A DNA stretch of 64,000 nt, from NCBI GenBank assembly GCA_947307055.1, contig CAMZHX010000003.1, positions 1 through 64,000 on the forward strand. Reading direction: 5' to 3'. Positions 1-7,988 of the stretch are shown in pieces (the stretch's first letter is position 1; each line of letters starts with the position of its first letter). Made by a program: the position numbers and the translations under genes. This stretch comes from an uncultured Selenomonadales bacterium (GTDB taxonomy: Bacteria; Bacillota; Negativicutes; Selenomonadales; Selenomonadaceae). The notes under the pieces were generated by a model. That model had not been told where the DNA came from and did no database searches. It was given only the letters and a program-made list of their open reading frames with translations.

Positions 1-17
1 TCCCATAATAACGCCAT
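1..17 (-). CDS. Start of an unidentified gene (partial)
   Basis: An ATG at 17 on the minus strand follows an AGGAG sequence about 11 bases upstream and opens a frame reading MALLW before the window ends. It lies 56 bases past the stop of the RNase E/G gene and probably belongs to the same transcript. Five residues are too few to identify the product. Confidence 0.3.
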
Positions 18-73
18 TCTCTTAAAATCTCCTAAATTTTTCTCAAAAAATTTTTCCGCTCGACCAAAAATTT

Positions 74-1156
74 TTACGAACTGTGCCGAGTTATTTCGAC
101 CAAACCGAGCGGGGTCATGTCGATAATTTTAGTTTTATTCCGGTCGCGCCGAGCCCTCTCGCGCAAAAAGTTCATCAGAAAATTTTTATCGCTGTCGCTT
201 TTCATGTCAATGAAGTCGACGATTATAATCCCGCCCAAGTCGCGCAGTCGCAACTGCTTGAGGATAAGTTCGGCCGCCTCCAAATTTGTTTTCAAAATCG
301 TTTCGTCAAAATTCGTGCGCCCGATAAATTTGCCGGTGTTCACGTCGATTGCGGTCAGAGCCTCTGTCTTGTCGATGACGATTTGCCCGCCGCTCGGCAA
401 AGAAAGTTCGCGCTTATTCAAGTTGGCAATTTCTTCCGCAATGCCGAACGACTCAAAAATCTGCGCGGAACCCTCGTAAAAAATAATTTTAGCGTCGGGC
501 ACAAGCTCAACAAGTCGCCGATGAATTTTCACGTTGTCGACGATAATTTCGGTGTCGGGCGTGAAGTCCTCGCGCAAAATTTTTTCGAGCAAGTCATTAT
601 CGTTGTAGAGGAGCGCGGGCGGCTTGCGTTTGGAGTATCGCTCAAAAATTCTCGACCAAAGTTTTTGGAGTGCAACAAGGTCTTCGAGCAAAATATTTTC
701 GTCGCAACCTTCAGCCGCCGTCCTCACGATTAGCCCTGTATCCTTCGGGCGAATCTTTTTAGCCAAAGCATGGAGACGTTGCCGCTCCTCGCCGCGAATT
801 TTACCCGACACGCCAATATAATTCAACGTCGGCAGGAAAATCAAAACGCGCCCCGCTAAACTGATATTCAAAGTCGCTCGCGCACCCTTCGTGCCGACCG
901 CCTCTTTCTCGACTTGAATCAAAACACTTTGCCCGATTGAAAATTTTTCCTTCGTCTGAACGAAAACATTTCTATCGCGCCCAATGTCGATAAAGGCCGC
1001 TCGCATACCGGGCAGGAAATTTTGCACGCGCCCTTTGTAAATGTTGCCGACAAGTCGCGCCTCGTCACCGGAGCTGTAAAAAGTTTCGAGCTCGCCGCCG
1101 ATCAAAATCGCCGCGTAAGTCAAGCCGTTCTTATGGCTGATAATTATCTTCTTCAT
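74..1156 (-). CDS. rng: Ribonuclease E/G family protein, C-terminally short
   Basis: Endoribonuclease of the RNase E/G family, which cleaves single-stranded RNA in rRNA maturation and mRNA decay. An S1-like RNA-binding domain is at about residues 35-105, then the RNase H-like and 5'-sensor region. The DNase I-like catalytic part carries the two metal-binding aspartates, D271 in TAIDVNTGKF and D314 in IIIVDFIDM. The protein stops 13 residues after IIDMTP, at residue 360. Family members normally go on with the CPxCxG zinc-link and a small dimerisation domain, and neither is present in any frame downstream before the next gene. The ATG has only a weak ribosome-binding site and an in-frame TAG lies just upstream, so no longer start exists. 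Family assignment is secure; full activity is uncertain. Confidence 0.88.
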   Translation of the reverse strand: MKKIIISHKNGLTYAAILIGGELETFYSSGDEARLVGNIYKGRVQNFLPGMRAAFIDIGRDRNVFVQTKEKFSIGQSVLIQVEKEAVGTKGARATLNISLAGRVLIFLPTLNYIGVSGKIRGEERQRLHALAKKIRPKDTGLIVRTAAEGCDENILLEDLVALQKLWSRIFERYSKRKPPALLYNDNDLLEKILREDFTPDTEIIVDNVKIHRRLVELVPDAKIIFYEGSAQIFESFGIAEEIANLNKRELSLPSGGQIVIDKTEALTAIDVNTGKFIGRTNFDETILKTNLEAAELILKQLRLRDLGGIIIVDFIDMKSDSDKNFLMNFLRERARRDRNKTKIIDMTPLGLVEITRHSS

Positions 1157-1232
1157 TGAATCCGATTGTTTTCTAAATCTCCTTAAAAATTTTTTGTTAT
1201 TCTACACCCGCACCAATGTATTCTGTCAAGCT

Positions 1233-1261
1233 TTGGTGAAACGGATTTTTTCTGATATAAT
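1233..1261 (+). promoter_or_regulatory. Promoter of the Hsp70-like/LRAT cassette
   Basis: TTGGTG at 1233-1238, a 17-bp spacer and a perfect TATAAT at 1256-1261, ending 32 bases before the ATG at 1294. The -10 box runs directly into the over-represented 9-mer TCTGCGCGG (1261-1269). Confidence 0.6.
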
Positions 1262-1293
1262 CTGCGCGGAAAAATTTTGGAAGGGGTTTATCA

Positions 1294-4200
1294 ATGGCGG
1301 AATCATATTTTCCGATGCTGCCGAAGGTCAACGAGGAAATCTCGAAGATTTTAAAAGACCAGGCTGGCATATGGAAGGAAACGGATATAAATTTTTTGCA
1401 GGGCTTAGCGAACAGTTTGGACTGCGGCGAATCAATAAAAGATATGGGCTCGGTCGATTCAATCCCTGACATGTGGGCGCGTCCTTTGCTGTTCAAAATG
1501 GCTCTATTCGACTTAGAGCCGACAAAGCAATTCATAACGGGGCTACATGAAAAAGTTCGCGGGGAATGGCGCGCACTCTTGGCAATGCTCGCGCTGAAAA
1601 ATTTCAAACAACTCGACATCAAAGCCGAACAAGTTAATTTGCTTGAAGCTCGTGACGATTTAGCAGAGATTTTGAAATCGCTTGCGCCTCAAGAATCGCT
1701 GACGGGCAATAAATCGGCGTGGCTCACCGATATTTACGTAATATTTTTTAACGGATTGCCGATTGCGCTGACTTCGCCGACAACTTTAGTGACCTGCGCG
1801 GCTGACTACGAAAATATTTTTGCTGGGAAGATTTTCACGCCGTGGAGTGCCAATCAGCGAACTTTGACCGACCCGATTAAATTTTTATCAGCAGCTGAAC
1901 TTGCCGCGTTAAAATTTTGGCTTGATAATCTCTACGGGAAAATTCAGCGATTAGACAAAATCGGCGCACAGTCTAAGGAAATTTCAAACGCGCTGTTAAA
2001 ATGCCTTGCCGATTACGAACGCGACGTTACAAAAGCGCAAAATCAAGCGGCGGAGAATTTTGAGCTGGTTGCGTCGAATTTAAATTTGCACGTTGGAGTT
2101 GCGCGACTGCTTGACGACACAATTAAGGGCAGAGAGGCGCGTTTTGAGGATTCTGCCGTCCGCCTGCTCAACGATAAGAAAAATTTGCTGCTCGTCTCGC
2201 CCGAATTAGTCAGAGATTTTGCAAGGTTTGAGGGAATTGACCCGGCGCGGCTTGTGGTATGGCAAGGAATCAGCGCGAACGAAATCACGGACGATAAACT
2301 TGCCGAGCATAAAAAAATTGGACGCACCGTCCTAAAGGGTACTGAGTTCCGCAAGCCCGAAGATTTTTTTCATGCGCGAATGGCCGTAACTGAACCTGCA
2401 AACGCTTTTCCGAACTCTCCTAAGATTCAAGGCATGGAATCTTTGTCCGAAAAGGATTTGACGCCGATTTTGCCTATTAAGCGCGAACTTTTGGAGCTTT
2501 ACACGCCCGAAGAAATTTCTGCGCGGCTAGAAATATCCGATGATAAGGAAAATTTTTATTTGCATTTCAAGTTCCCGCTTAGCGGTGTCGACGGCACTGG
2601 CAAAAATTTCCGCTGGACGAAAACTTATCCTAAGCGCGAGTTGATTTACATTGACCGCGAAGTTCCCGTCATCGAGATTTATCCGAACTTCCGCCGCGAT
2701 GATTGGGAAAATTATTTCCTGTACTACGAAAATTATCAGGCGCAATCGGACGACGACGCCCTTGCCACCGATATTTATTTTGTGGAAGGGATAAGGGAGA
2801 TGGGAGAAGGGAGAAGATGGTTGGCGAATCGTTTTACGGTCAAGCTTGACGAGTTCCCCGAAGTTTTGATTTGCAAATACAATCCGCCGCCGCATATTGG
2901 CAAGCGACCGTTTGACATTGGCGCAATTATTTTGAACAAGCCGAAAAAAATCGAGCGCAATACTGACTTGACTTGGAAAATCGGCGTGGACTTTGGCACT
3001 AGTTCGACGATGCTTTTCTTTGCCGAAAATGAAAATTCGCCGCGCCCGTTGAATTTTGAGCCGCGTCTTTTCAAAGTCACGGAAAGCGGCGGCGCACGCG
3101 CTCAAACTTATCGGCATTTTATCCCGTCGCAAATCCCTGCGCGGGCTGACGGTTCTTTTCTAAGCATTTTTCATTTGCTCAACGCCGGCGACTTGAAAAA
3201 TATTCGTCCGCTGATTGACGGGCATGTTTTCCTATTGAGTTCGGAAAATACGCGTGTATTCGAGCAATTCGCCGCTTATATCGACGCCAACTTGAAGTGG
3301 CAGGACGACGACCGGCAACGGCGTAAAACTGCGGCTTACATCGAGCAAATTTGTTTGCAAGCGGCGGCAGAGGCGGCATTTCGTGGCGCAAGTAATGTTC
3401 AATGGAATTTTTCATATCCGACGGCGTTTTCACAAGCGCAGAAGATTTCCTTCCAAGAAATTTGTCGCGAGGCTGTCGCGAGCAATCCTAAATTTTTCGC
3501 GGAGAGCAAAGCGGCGGCGTATCACTTCAACAAGCTCGACGGCAAGAGCGGAAATTTCGCGCAGGGCGCAATTTGCGTAGACATAGGCGCGGGCACGACA
3601 GATATTTCCGTTATCAGCGGCGAACCGCCCCGAATTGTTTATCATACGTCGATTCGGTACGCGGCGCGGCAAATGTTCAAGCCGATTTACGATAACTACG
3701 AACTTTTTGCCGACGAAAAAATTTCGGGCAAGTTCAGCGACGAAACTCAGCGTCAAGCAGTGATTGATGCTGACATGCGCGAGCACAGCGAAAAATATTT
3801 GTCCGACCTCAAATTCAAGACGGGCAACGAGCAAATTAAAAACGTCCTGCAAGCGGCGCAATTCGCTACGGCGGGTTTATTTCATTATTTAGGCGAGCTG
3901 GTCAAAATTCTGCACGATTATGGCAACTATCGCGAAGAAAAAATTCCGCATGTATTTGTTGGCGGCAATGGCGCGAGGATTTTTAAATGGCTGGCGGGCG
4001 GCGCGGAGCTTGACGGCAATATTTATCTCAAAGTCCTTGAAAAAGTTTTCGTAGCGGCGAGCGGTCTCGAAGGTTACAAGAAATTTTACTTACATTTGAG
4101 TCCGCAACCGAAAATCGAGGTCGCGGCGGGCATGATTGTAGAGAAACCCGCTAACGATGATGAATTTTTCGACGAGGACAAAATAAATCGCGAAATGTTC

Positions 4201-5004
4201 GGCGAGGCGGACGAAATTATTTACTCGGCGGTATTGGCGGGCGCGGATTTCATTCAGGGCGGCGAAAATCAATCGGCCGGAGATTTTATCAGCGCGCATG
4301 ACATTTCGGCGGGCGTCACGATTGAAACTGTGCGCGAGTTCAAAATTTTTGTCGAGCGATTCAATAAGGCGTCTAAACTTTGGGCGGAAGGGATTTCTTT
4401 TGATGATGAAGAGCTTATCCGCGACGCAAATAATTTCTTCGTGGACAAGAAAGGTCGCGACGTTAAAACGTTGTTGGTCGAGCCGATTTTTATCGCCGAG
4501 TTAAAATTTTTGTTGCCGAATTTGACTAAGCGGCCCGCGCAGATAAAAATTTCTTCCGCCGAAAAAAAATCTCCGAGCGTAGGAGATTCTGTCGGGGAAA
4601 AATTTGTGATTGATTTCAACGCGCTGGAGAAATTGAGCGGCTTTAGTGCTAGGCAGGCGCGAGGGAAATTTTTGTCGCGATACAAAGTGCGAGCAATAAG
4701 TTGCGCGAACGTTGAGGAGCGCATGAACCGTCCGAAAGTTGCGCCGAAATTTTCAGAGGCGGCGAGCATTGCGGGCGGTGATTTATGGGCTTGCGAGGTC
4801 GAGGAAAATATTTTTGCGGTCGTGCCAAATCTCAAGACCTACACGGAAAATCATCATGCCGAGCGAGCTTTTGGAATCGTTTTTGAATCGAATTTCGAGG
4901 GCGGTAATTATTCGCGACTTCGAGTTGAGCGAGCGGCGACTTTCGAGCTTAGCGGCGATAAATGGAAACTCAAAAGCGCGGGCAAAATTATTCTGAGTAA
5001 ATGA
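1294..5004 (+). CDS. Large Hsp70/actin-fold ATPase of unknown function
   Basis: A 1236-residue protein with an actin/Hsp70-type ATPase core in its middle. The phosphate-1 motif is VDFGTSST at residue 565, the phosphate-2 motif VDIGAGTTD at 762, and an adenosine-type motif VGGNGAR at about 889. The first 560 and last 250 residues match no family I know. It has no signal peptide or membrane segment, so it should be cytoplasmic. SrfB-like and other large bacterial Hsp70 relatives share the fold but I cannot place it in one of them. A run of four 7-bp units (2788-2815) of the intergenic GGGAGAA repeat lies inside the frame and encodes GIREMGEGRR. The ATG follows GGAAGGGG. It heads a tight operon with the EIIA-like, helical and LRAT genes. 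Fold confident, function unknown. Confidence 0.8.
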   Translation: MAESYFPMLPKVNEEISKILKDQAGIWKETDINFLQGLANSLDCGESIKDMGSVDSIPDMWARPLLFKMALFDLEPTKQFITGLHEKVRGEWRALLAMLALKNFKQLDIKAEQVNLLEARDDLAEILKSLAPQESLTGNKSAWLTDIYVIFFNGLPIALTSPTTLVTCAADYENIFAGKIFTPWSANQRTLTDPIKFLSAAELAALKFWLDNLYGKIQRLDKIGAQSKEISNALLKCLADYERDVTKAQNQAAENFELVASNLNLHVGVARLLDDTIKGREARFEDSAVRLLNDKKNLLLVSPELVRDFARFEGIDPARLVVWQGISANEITDDKLAEHKKIGRTVLKGTEFRKPEDFFHARMAVTEPANAFPNSPKIQGMESLSEKDLTPILPIKRELLELYTPEEISARLEISDDKENFYLHFKFPLSGVDGTGKNFRWTKTYPKRELIYIDREVPVIEIYPNFRRDDWENYFLYYENYQAQSDDDALATDIYFVEGIREMGEGRRWLANRFTVKLDEFPEVLICKYNPPPHIGKRPFDIGAIILNKPKKIERNTDLTWKIGVDFGTSSTMLFFAENENSPRPLNFEPRLFKVTESGGARAQTYRHFIPSQIPARADGSFLSIFHLLNAGDLKNIRPLIDGHVFLLSSENTRVFEQFAAYIDANLKWQDDDRQRRKTAAYIEQICLQAAAEAAFRGASNVQWNFSYPTAFSQAQKISFQEICREAVASNPKFFAESKAAAYHFNKLDGKSGNFAQGAICVDIGAGTTDISVISGEPPRIVYHTSIRYAARQMFKPIYDNYELFADEKISGKFSDETQRQAVIDADMREHSEKYLSDLKFKTGNEQIKNVLQAAQFATAGLFHYLGELVKILHDYGNYREEKIPHVFVGGNGARIFKWLAGGAELDGNIYLKVLEKVFVAASGLEGYKKFYLHLSPQPKIEVAAGMIVEKPANDDEFFDEDKINREMFGEADEIIYSAVLAGADFIQGGENQSAGDFISAHDISAGVTIETVREFKIFVERFNKASKLWAEGISFDDEELIRDANNFFVDKKGRDVKTLLVEPIFIAELKFLLPNLTKRPAQIKISSAEKKSPSVGDSVGEKFVIDFNALEKLSGFSARQARGKFLSRYKVRAISCANVEERMNRPKVAPKFSEAASIAGGDLWACEVEENIFAVVPNLKTYTENHHAERAFGIVFESNFEGGNYSRLRVERAATFELSGDKWKLKSAGKIILSK
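2788..2815 (+). repeat. Heptamer array (GGGAGAA type) inside a coding region
   Basis: Four 7-bp units: GGGATAA, GGGAGAT, GGGAGAA, GGGAGAA. It is the same unit as in the intergenic elements at 9538, 18591, 23550 and 47681, but here only one arm is present and it is read through in frame by the Hsp70-like gene. Confidence 0.75.
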
Positions 5005-5017
5005 GGAGGCGTTGAGA

Positions 5018-5521
5018 ATGCTGGAGACTTTGATTATCGAGAGCCCTTTGAACGGGAAGTTGATTGAGCTGTCCGGAGTCAACGACAAAATTTTTTCGAG
5101 CGGCGCGGCGGGTCGAGGCGTAGCGATTAAAAATCCCGACGGGAAAATTTCTGCGCCCTTCGACGGCATTGTTAAATTCTTGGCGTCGCCGGGCGTTATC
5201 GGGCTGAAATCTTTTAGCGGCGTCGAACTTTTGATTCACGTTGGCTTGAATACATGCAAACTTATTGGCGAAAGTTTCAAGCCGCAAGTCGAGGCGGACG
5301 ACACGATTAGGCGCGGGCAAATTTTGCTGACGTTCGACCCGCAAGAAGTTATCCGCGCAGGTTTCGATGCAACTACGCCCGTCGTCGTGACCAATCCCGA
5401 AAATTTCGGCGACATTATTTTTCTGCTCGGCGAACAGAAAATTCATTTGACGAACGAAAAGTATTTGCAATATAATCTGCGCGGAGGTGTTGAGTATGGA
5501 AAATTTATTGCGGCAACGTGA
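5018..5521 (+). CDS. EIIA(Glc)-like phosphocarrier domain protein, one active-site His missing
   Basis: A 167-residue protein matching the glucose-type PTS EIIA domain (Crr) over its whole length: SPLNGKLIEL near the start, APFDGIV, SGVELLIHVGLNT and GESF. The phosphorylated histidine (H90 in E. coli EIIAGlc) is kept in LIHVGLNT. The second active-site histidine (H75, in NHAFSIES) aligns with a glycine in PGVIGLKS, so normal phosphotransfer is doubtful. There is no PTS permease nearby, which suggests a sensor or scaffold role for the neighbouring ATPase. The start is the ATG at 5018, eight bases after GAGGAGG; the TTG at 5012 is too close to that site. The gene begins 13 bases after the ATPase stop and its 3' end overlaps the next gene by 26 bases. 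Confidence 0.82.
   Translation: MLETLIIESPLNGKLIELSGVNDKIFSSGAAGRGVAIKNPDGKISAPFDGIVKFLASPGVIGLKSFSGVELLIHVGLNTCKLIGESFKPQVEADDTIRRGQILLTFDPQEVIRAGFDATTPVVVTNPENFGDIIFLLGEQKIHLTNEKYLQYNLRGGVEYGKFIAAT
5447..5476 (+). promoter_or_regulatory. Possible internal promoter within the EIIA-like gene
   Basis: TTGACG at 5447-5452, an 18-bp spacer and TATAAT at 5471-5476. As at 1256, the TATAAT runs straight into CTGCGCGG. It would drive the last three cassette genes, but the leader to the ATG at 5496 would be short. Confidence 0.4.
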
Positions 5522-5867
5522 AGATTTAATAAATATCTTAAGAAATTTGATTATTGTAAAGGCGATGCCGTATATGGAAAAATTACTGACGGATTTTGAT
5601 TACAAAACGATTCTTGACAAATATGACCTGCCAGCAATCGAAAAGTCGCCGATAAAATATTTCGACTCGGCGTTGAAGGTTGCAGACGAATTTTTAAACA
5701 TCTTGCAAGAGTACGAGACCGCGCAGAAAGATACAATCGCCGAATTAAGAGTACGAGACCGCGCAGAAAGATACAATCGCCGAATTTTTGAAAATCGCGC
5801 TCAAGCTCAACGCAAAGTACGTAGACAATCCGAACCTCACGCCCTAAGAAAATTCCTTGCTCGCTGA
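5496..5867 (+). pseudogene. Small helical protein, frameshifted by a 40-bp tandem duplication
   Basis: The frame opens at the ATG at 5496, eight bases after GGAGG, and encodes a helical protein (MENLLRQREDL...). After residue 83 the frame is shifted by an exact 40-bp duplication (5707-5746 and 5747-5786). As it stands it ends at 5867 in an arginine-rich tail that looks out of frame. Removing one copy restores a 103-residue protein whose tail reads IAEFLKIALKLNAKYVDN and ends at the TAA at 5845-5847, ten bases before the next gene. Either this is a broken gene or the duplication acts as a reversible switch. No family was recognised. Confidence 0.65.
5707..5786 (+). repeat. Exact 40-bp tandem duplication
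   Basis: Two identical adjacent 40-bp copies, 5707-5746 and 5747-5786. Forty is not a multiple of three, so the second copy shifts the reading frame of the small cassette gene. Perfect identity implies a recent event or active turnover. Confidence 0.95.
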
Positions 5868-6804
5868 ACGTCAGAAATTTTTGGCGCAACGTCTGGAATT
5901 GGGCACCGATAACCCCAAGCGCAAAATTTTATTCGTCAAGGCGCAGGCGGAAAAATTTTCGGAGCGGCTCGAAAAAATCAATGACAGCGAAAATTATTTT
6001 GCCGACCTCGCCGCGCTGGAGTCCGAACCTCGTCCGAGTTTTGAATTGCTGGTAGAAAATCTTGCGCGAATCATTTCGGACACTCAACGCAAAGTCGATT
6101 TCTTCGCCGAACATAAAAATTTAGTCGCAAATGTCGTGAGCACGTGGGCGGCGTGGAGCGACAGTTACAAAGCCTTCAAGACGAGTTTGCACGAAGAATT
6201 GATTGCCGCTTGTCGCGACGACGGCATTGACGAAGAAATTTTTGCCGCGTGGTACGACGATTGGCAGAAAAAACGTTTCGCGATTGAACAAAGATTTTTG
6301 CCGCTCGTCGAGTTCGCAATAAAAGGAAATCTTTTCGACGCGCTTGAAGACGTGCTGAAAACTTTGCAGGAGTACAAAGCCTCCGTCGACAAATTTTATC
6401 TGCACGAACGCAAAAATATTTATCAAAAGTTCGCGTTCCAAGCGGGCGGCGACTCGCAAGAGAAATTCGAGACCGAAAGCGAACTTTATAAACTCGTCGA
6501 AAAATTTCAACGCAATTTGCAAACAATAATTTTCTCCCGCGATAAGACCGAAGAGCGAATTTTCCTGTTGCGTTGGGCAGAACCGCTTTTGAACTTGTCA
6601 ATTGATGAGATAAGCAATTTTATTCGCGAAAAAGAACTTGACGCCATTTCCGAAGAAGTTTTGACGCAATTCGCCGAATTGAGACGGAAAAATTTCGCTA
6701 CGTACCTTGCCGACAGTAAAGCTTACAGCGAAGCCGTCCAGAAACGCGAAAAAGAATTCAACGCGCTCATTTTCAAAATGCGCAAGGACTTGCGTAAATC
6801 ATGA
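5857..6804 (+). CDS. Helical protein of unknown function in the Hsp70-like cassette
   Basis: A 315-residue, charged, almost entirely helical protein with no signal peptide, no membrane segment and no motif I recognise. Long heptad-like stretches (for example residues 150-215 and 250-310) suggest coiled coils or helical bundles. The only plausible start is TTG at 5857, with no strong ribosome-binding site, so translation may be coupled to the preceding small gene, whose unshifted frame would stop ten bases earlier. Its TGA overlaps the ATG of the LRAT gene (ATGA), indicating tight coupling. A structural or adaptor subunit is possible, but this is inference. Confidence 0.7.
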   Translation: MLAERQKFLAQRLELGTDNPKRKILFVKAQAEKFSERLEKINDSENYFADLAALESEPRPSFELLVENLARIISDTQRKVDFFAEHKNLVANVVSTWAAWSDSYKAFKTSLHEELIAACRDDGIDEEIFAAWYDDWQKKRFAIEQRFLPLVEFAIKGNLFDALEDVLKTLQEYKASVDKFYLHERKNIYQKFAFQAGGDSQEKFETESELYKLVEKFQRNLQTIIFSRDKTEERIFLLRWAEPLLNLSIDEISNFIREKELDAISEEVLTQFAELRRKNFATYLADSKAYSEAVQKREKEFNALIFKMRKDLRKS

Positions 6805-7955
6805 ACGTTATCGCCAATCCGTTGACGCTCGACCTTGAGCCGCCGGAAATTTGGTCTAGCAAAAATCCAAAGCGCGTAGACCATATCCGAGTTCGCCGCA
6901 TGAACGGACTTTATTATCATCACGGGATTTTCATATCGGCGGCGGAAGTGATTCATTTCACGGGCGACGATGATGACAGCGTCCTTGATTGGTCGAAGGC
7001 GCGCGTTATCAAAACTAGTTTGGAAAATTTCCTGCGCGGCGGCGATGTCGAGGTCAAGGAGTACAACGACGCGGAACTTGATGACCTTTACCCCGTCGAA
7101 GGAATTGTCAGTTATGCCCGCGCATGTCTCGGCGACGCCGGTTATAAGTTGATTTTCAATAACTGCGAACACTTCGCCAACGCCTGCACGCTCGGCAAAT
7201 ATCGCAGTCGGCAAGTCGAAAATATTTTCGGAGGCGATAAAATGGGCTTATGGGATTCGATTAAAAAATTTTTCGGCGGCGGTTCGTTGAGCAAAAATCG
7301 TTCGACAAGTAGTTACAATTACGAGCCGGACAAAGTCAAAATCGCCGAGATTGAACGCGATACCAAATTGCGGCTCGCCGATAAAGAGGCGGAACGAATT
7401 GAGCTAATGCGCGACGCACAACTTGAATTGCTAAGGGCGCAGACGATGAGCCAAATGGCAATCGACAAGGCGCGGCTCGAAGGTATGAAGGAAATGGCGA
7501 ATCAACTTGCCGCCCTGCAGGAAAAAATGTTAGACGTTGCCGCAAAAAGAATCGCGATAATCGAGGAAGGGTCGTTGCCGATTATCCGCGAGATTGAAAA
7601 ATTTTATGACGAGGTCGGCGAAAAAATTTCCGCGTCGAATGACGAATACAACACAAAAAAATTGCCACAACTCTTAGCGATTTTAGAACAGTATAAAGAG
7701 GGCTCGCCGGCGCATAAAATTTACTCCGCGCAGATAATGGCGGACATGGAGCGGCAAGGGAAATTCATTGAACAGCAAATAGCGCGAGTCAGCGAGCGGC
7801 AAAATTTAGTTCTGCAAAGCTTTTTGTCGTCGAAAGGGAAAATCGTAGAGCAGACAGGGCAAATCACACAACGAATCGCCGAAGGATATTTGCCGCAAGG
7901 TCGCTTGAAAGCGTTACCGGGTTCCGAAGTCAAAAGACTTCCCGCCGCAAATTGA
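6801..7955 (+). CDS. LRAT-domain (NlpC/P60-fold) protein with coiled-coil tail
   Basis: Residues 1-140 form an LRAT-type papain-fold domain: YYHHGIFI with H41, VIHF with H52, and NCEHFANAC with C122. That is the His-His-Cys set used by lecithin retinol acyltransferase relatives for acyl transfer or thiol hydrolysis on lipids. After MGLWDSIKKFFGGG (about 148-161) the rest is a long helical, coiled-coil-like region up to residue 384. There is no signal peptide, so it should act in the cytoplasm, perhaps at the inner face of the membrane. Its ATG overlaps the previous stop, and a terminator follows at 7957. The substrate is unknown; phospholipid acyl groups are the family precedent. Confidence 0.8.
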   Translation: MNVIANPLTLDLEPPEIWSSKNPKRVDHIRVRRMNGLYYHHGIFISAAEVIHFTGDDDDSVLDWSKARVIKTSLENFLRGGDVEVKEYNDAELDDLYPVEGIVSYARACLGDAGYKLIFNNCEHFANACTLGKYRSRQVENIFGGDKMGLWDSIKKFFGGGSLSKNRSTSSYNYEPDKVKIAEIERDTKLRLADKEAERIELMRDAQLELLRAQTMSQMAIDKARLEGMKEMANQLAALQEKMLDVAAKRIAIIEEGSLPIIREIEKFYDEVGEKISASNDEYNTKKLPQLLAILEQYKEGSPAHKIYSAQIMADMERQGKFIEQQIARVSERQNLVLQSFLSSKGKIVEQTGQITQRIAEGYLPQGRLKALPGSEVKRLPAAN

Positions 7956-7956
7956 A

Positions 7957-7988
7957 AAATCCGAGCTTGAAGAAAAGCCCGGATTTTT
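7957..7988 (+). terminator. Rho-independent terminator, bidirectional
   Basis: AAATCCG and GCTT pair with AAGC and CGGATTT across a short loop, followed by T7. It sits between the convergent LRAT gene and lytic transglycosylase gene and ends the Hsp70-like cassette. Confidence 0.85.

Noticed and set aside
83-733. Long plus-strand open frame opposite the RNase E/G gene
   Set aside because: Antisense shadow; the minus-strand frame carries all catalytic motifs. The same holds for the many antisense frames elsewhere.
5018-5521. Functional sugar PTS component
   Set aside because: The H75-equivalent is missing and no PTS permease, HPr or EI gene is nearby.
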